From assembly GCA_026713405.1 (NCBI GenBank), contig JAPOON010000468.1, positions 1-6,755 of the forward strand: a stretch of 6,755 nucleotides of DNA. The letters are read 5' to 3'. This document shows positions 6,548-6,755 of the stretch, in pieces (the stretch's first letter is position 1; each line of letters starts with the position of its first letter). A program made the position numbers and the translations under genes. Source of the stretch: Gammaproteobacteria bacterium. GTDB lineage: Bacteria > Pseudomonadota > Gammaproteobacteria > Pseudomonadales > Azotimanducaceae_A. Below the pieces are notes generated by a model. The model did no database searches. It had not been told where the DNA came from and saw only the letters and a program-made list of their open reading frames with translations.

Positions 6548-6755
6548 ATCACTTGCCGAATCGGAATTCCGAGCGCCGAGCGGGCGCGAGGTACGGGCCT
6601 CCTGCACGCTAAGCGAGCGCGCTGTCGGTGGATTCCTAGCGCGCTGAAGTGCTTTAAAGGGGCTGGAGGCCCGCACCTCACACCCGCTCTCATCGTACAT
6701 CCAACCGTTGTTCCCTGCGCGTCCTCGTCCCGGCGTGCCGGGTTCCCGACTTTCA
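6548..6755 (-). other. Upstream leader of the operon, no gene supported
   Basis: The frame of the lipoprotein remains open here up to an ATG at 6700, but amino-acid make-up and codon use do not look coding, and the signal peptide argues for a later start. Contents seen: a 10-bp palindrome CGGAATTCCG (6562-6571), a pair of AGCGCGCT palindromes (6616-6645), an isolated TTTAAA on the minus strand near 6655, and a perfect 6-bp inverted repeat CCCGGC/GCCGGG (6729-6734/6737-6742) near the right edge. I found no convincing -35/-10 pair. The transcription start may lie here or further right, outside the window. Confidence 0.4.
6616..6645. promoter_or_regulatory. Paired 8-bp palindromes, possible operator
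   Basis: Two identical perfect palindromes AGCGCGCT occur at 6616-6623 and 6638-6645. They are 22 bases apart start to start, about two helical turns, and lie 69-98 bases upstream of the preferred TTG start of the first gene. Spacing and position would suit a dimeric regulator. The motif is GC-rich and also occurs at 3706-3713 between two operon genes, so chance is a real alternative. Confidence 0.25.

Noticed and set aside
6547..6700. N-terminal extension of the lipoprotein to the ATG at 6700
   Set aside because: It would place 80 residues before the lipidated cysteine and has non-coding-like composition; the TTG at 6547 gives a normal 29-residue signal.
6729..6742. CCCGGC/GCCGGG inverted repeat near the right edge as a terminator
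   Set aside because: It has a 6-bp stem with a 2-base spacer and no U-tract on either strand; the plus side has only CTTTC some distance away.
41..6745. A 9-base match GCCGGGTTC near both ends (41-49 and 6737-6745), as terminal repeats
   Set aside because: The match is too short and GC-rich to separate from chance, and the flanks do not match.

Overview
The window comes from a GC-rich, diderm (Gram-negative) bacterium, most plausibly a gammaproteobacterium. The basis is high third-position GC, a lipoprotein signal with an L-C-G-C lipobox, and several proteins built as a short basic cytoplasmic tail, one membrane helix and a large periplasmic part. I cannot name a genus. All genes I can support lie on the minus strand and read right to left. 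They form one probable operon that runs off the left edge.

Layout in order of transcription: a right-hand leader (6755-6548) with short palindromes and no gene I trust; an outer-membrane-type lipoprotein (6547-5297); a membrane-anchored TPR protein with a C-terminal beta-rich, PEGA-like domain (5260-3722); a membrane-anchored protein with about five PEGA-type repeats followed by an FGE-sulfatase/SUMF1-type domain that lacks the catalytic cysteine pair (3700-1661); a small acidic exported protein (1545-1267, start uncertain); a four-helix MotA/TolQ/ExbB-family channel subunit (1256-453); and the N-terminal part of what looks like an actin-like/Hsp70-fold protein (456-1), joined to the channel gene by a 4-base GTGA overlap. 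Other gaps between genes are 10 to 36 bases, except the 115-base gap before the small gene.

Together the set suggests a trans-envelope assembly: a cytoplasmic nucleotide-binding-type protein, a proton- or ion-channel-like subunit, two inner-membrane-anchored periplasmic scaffolds, a small periplasmic protein and a lipoprotein. No ExbD/TolR/MotB partner is visible, and neither single-helix protein has an acidic residue in its membrane helix. The assembly is inferred from gene order and topology only. I do not recognise it as a described system.

The left edge (about 11-186) is a dense run of perfect short inverted repeats. Resemblance to the Hsp70/actin fold stops where the run begins, so the last gene may be interrupted there or may carry a low-complexity linker.
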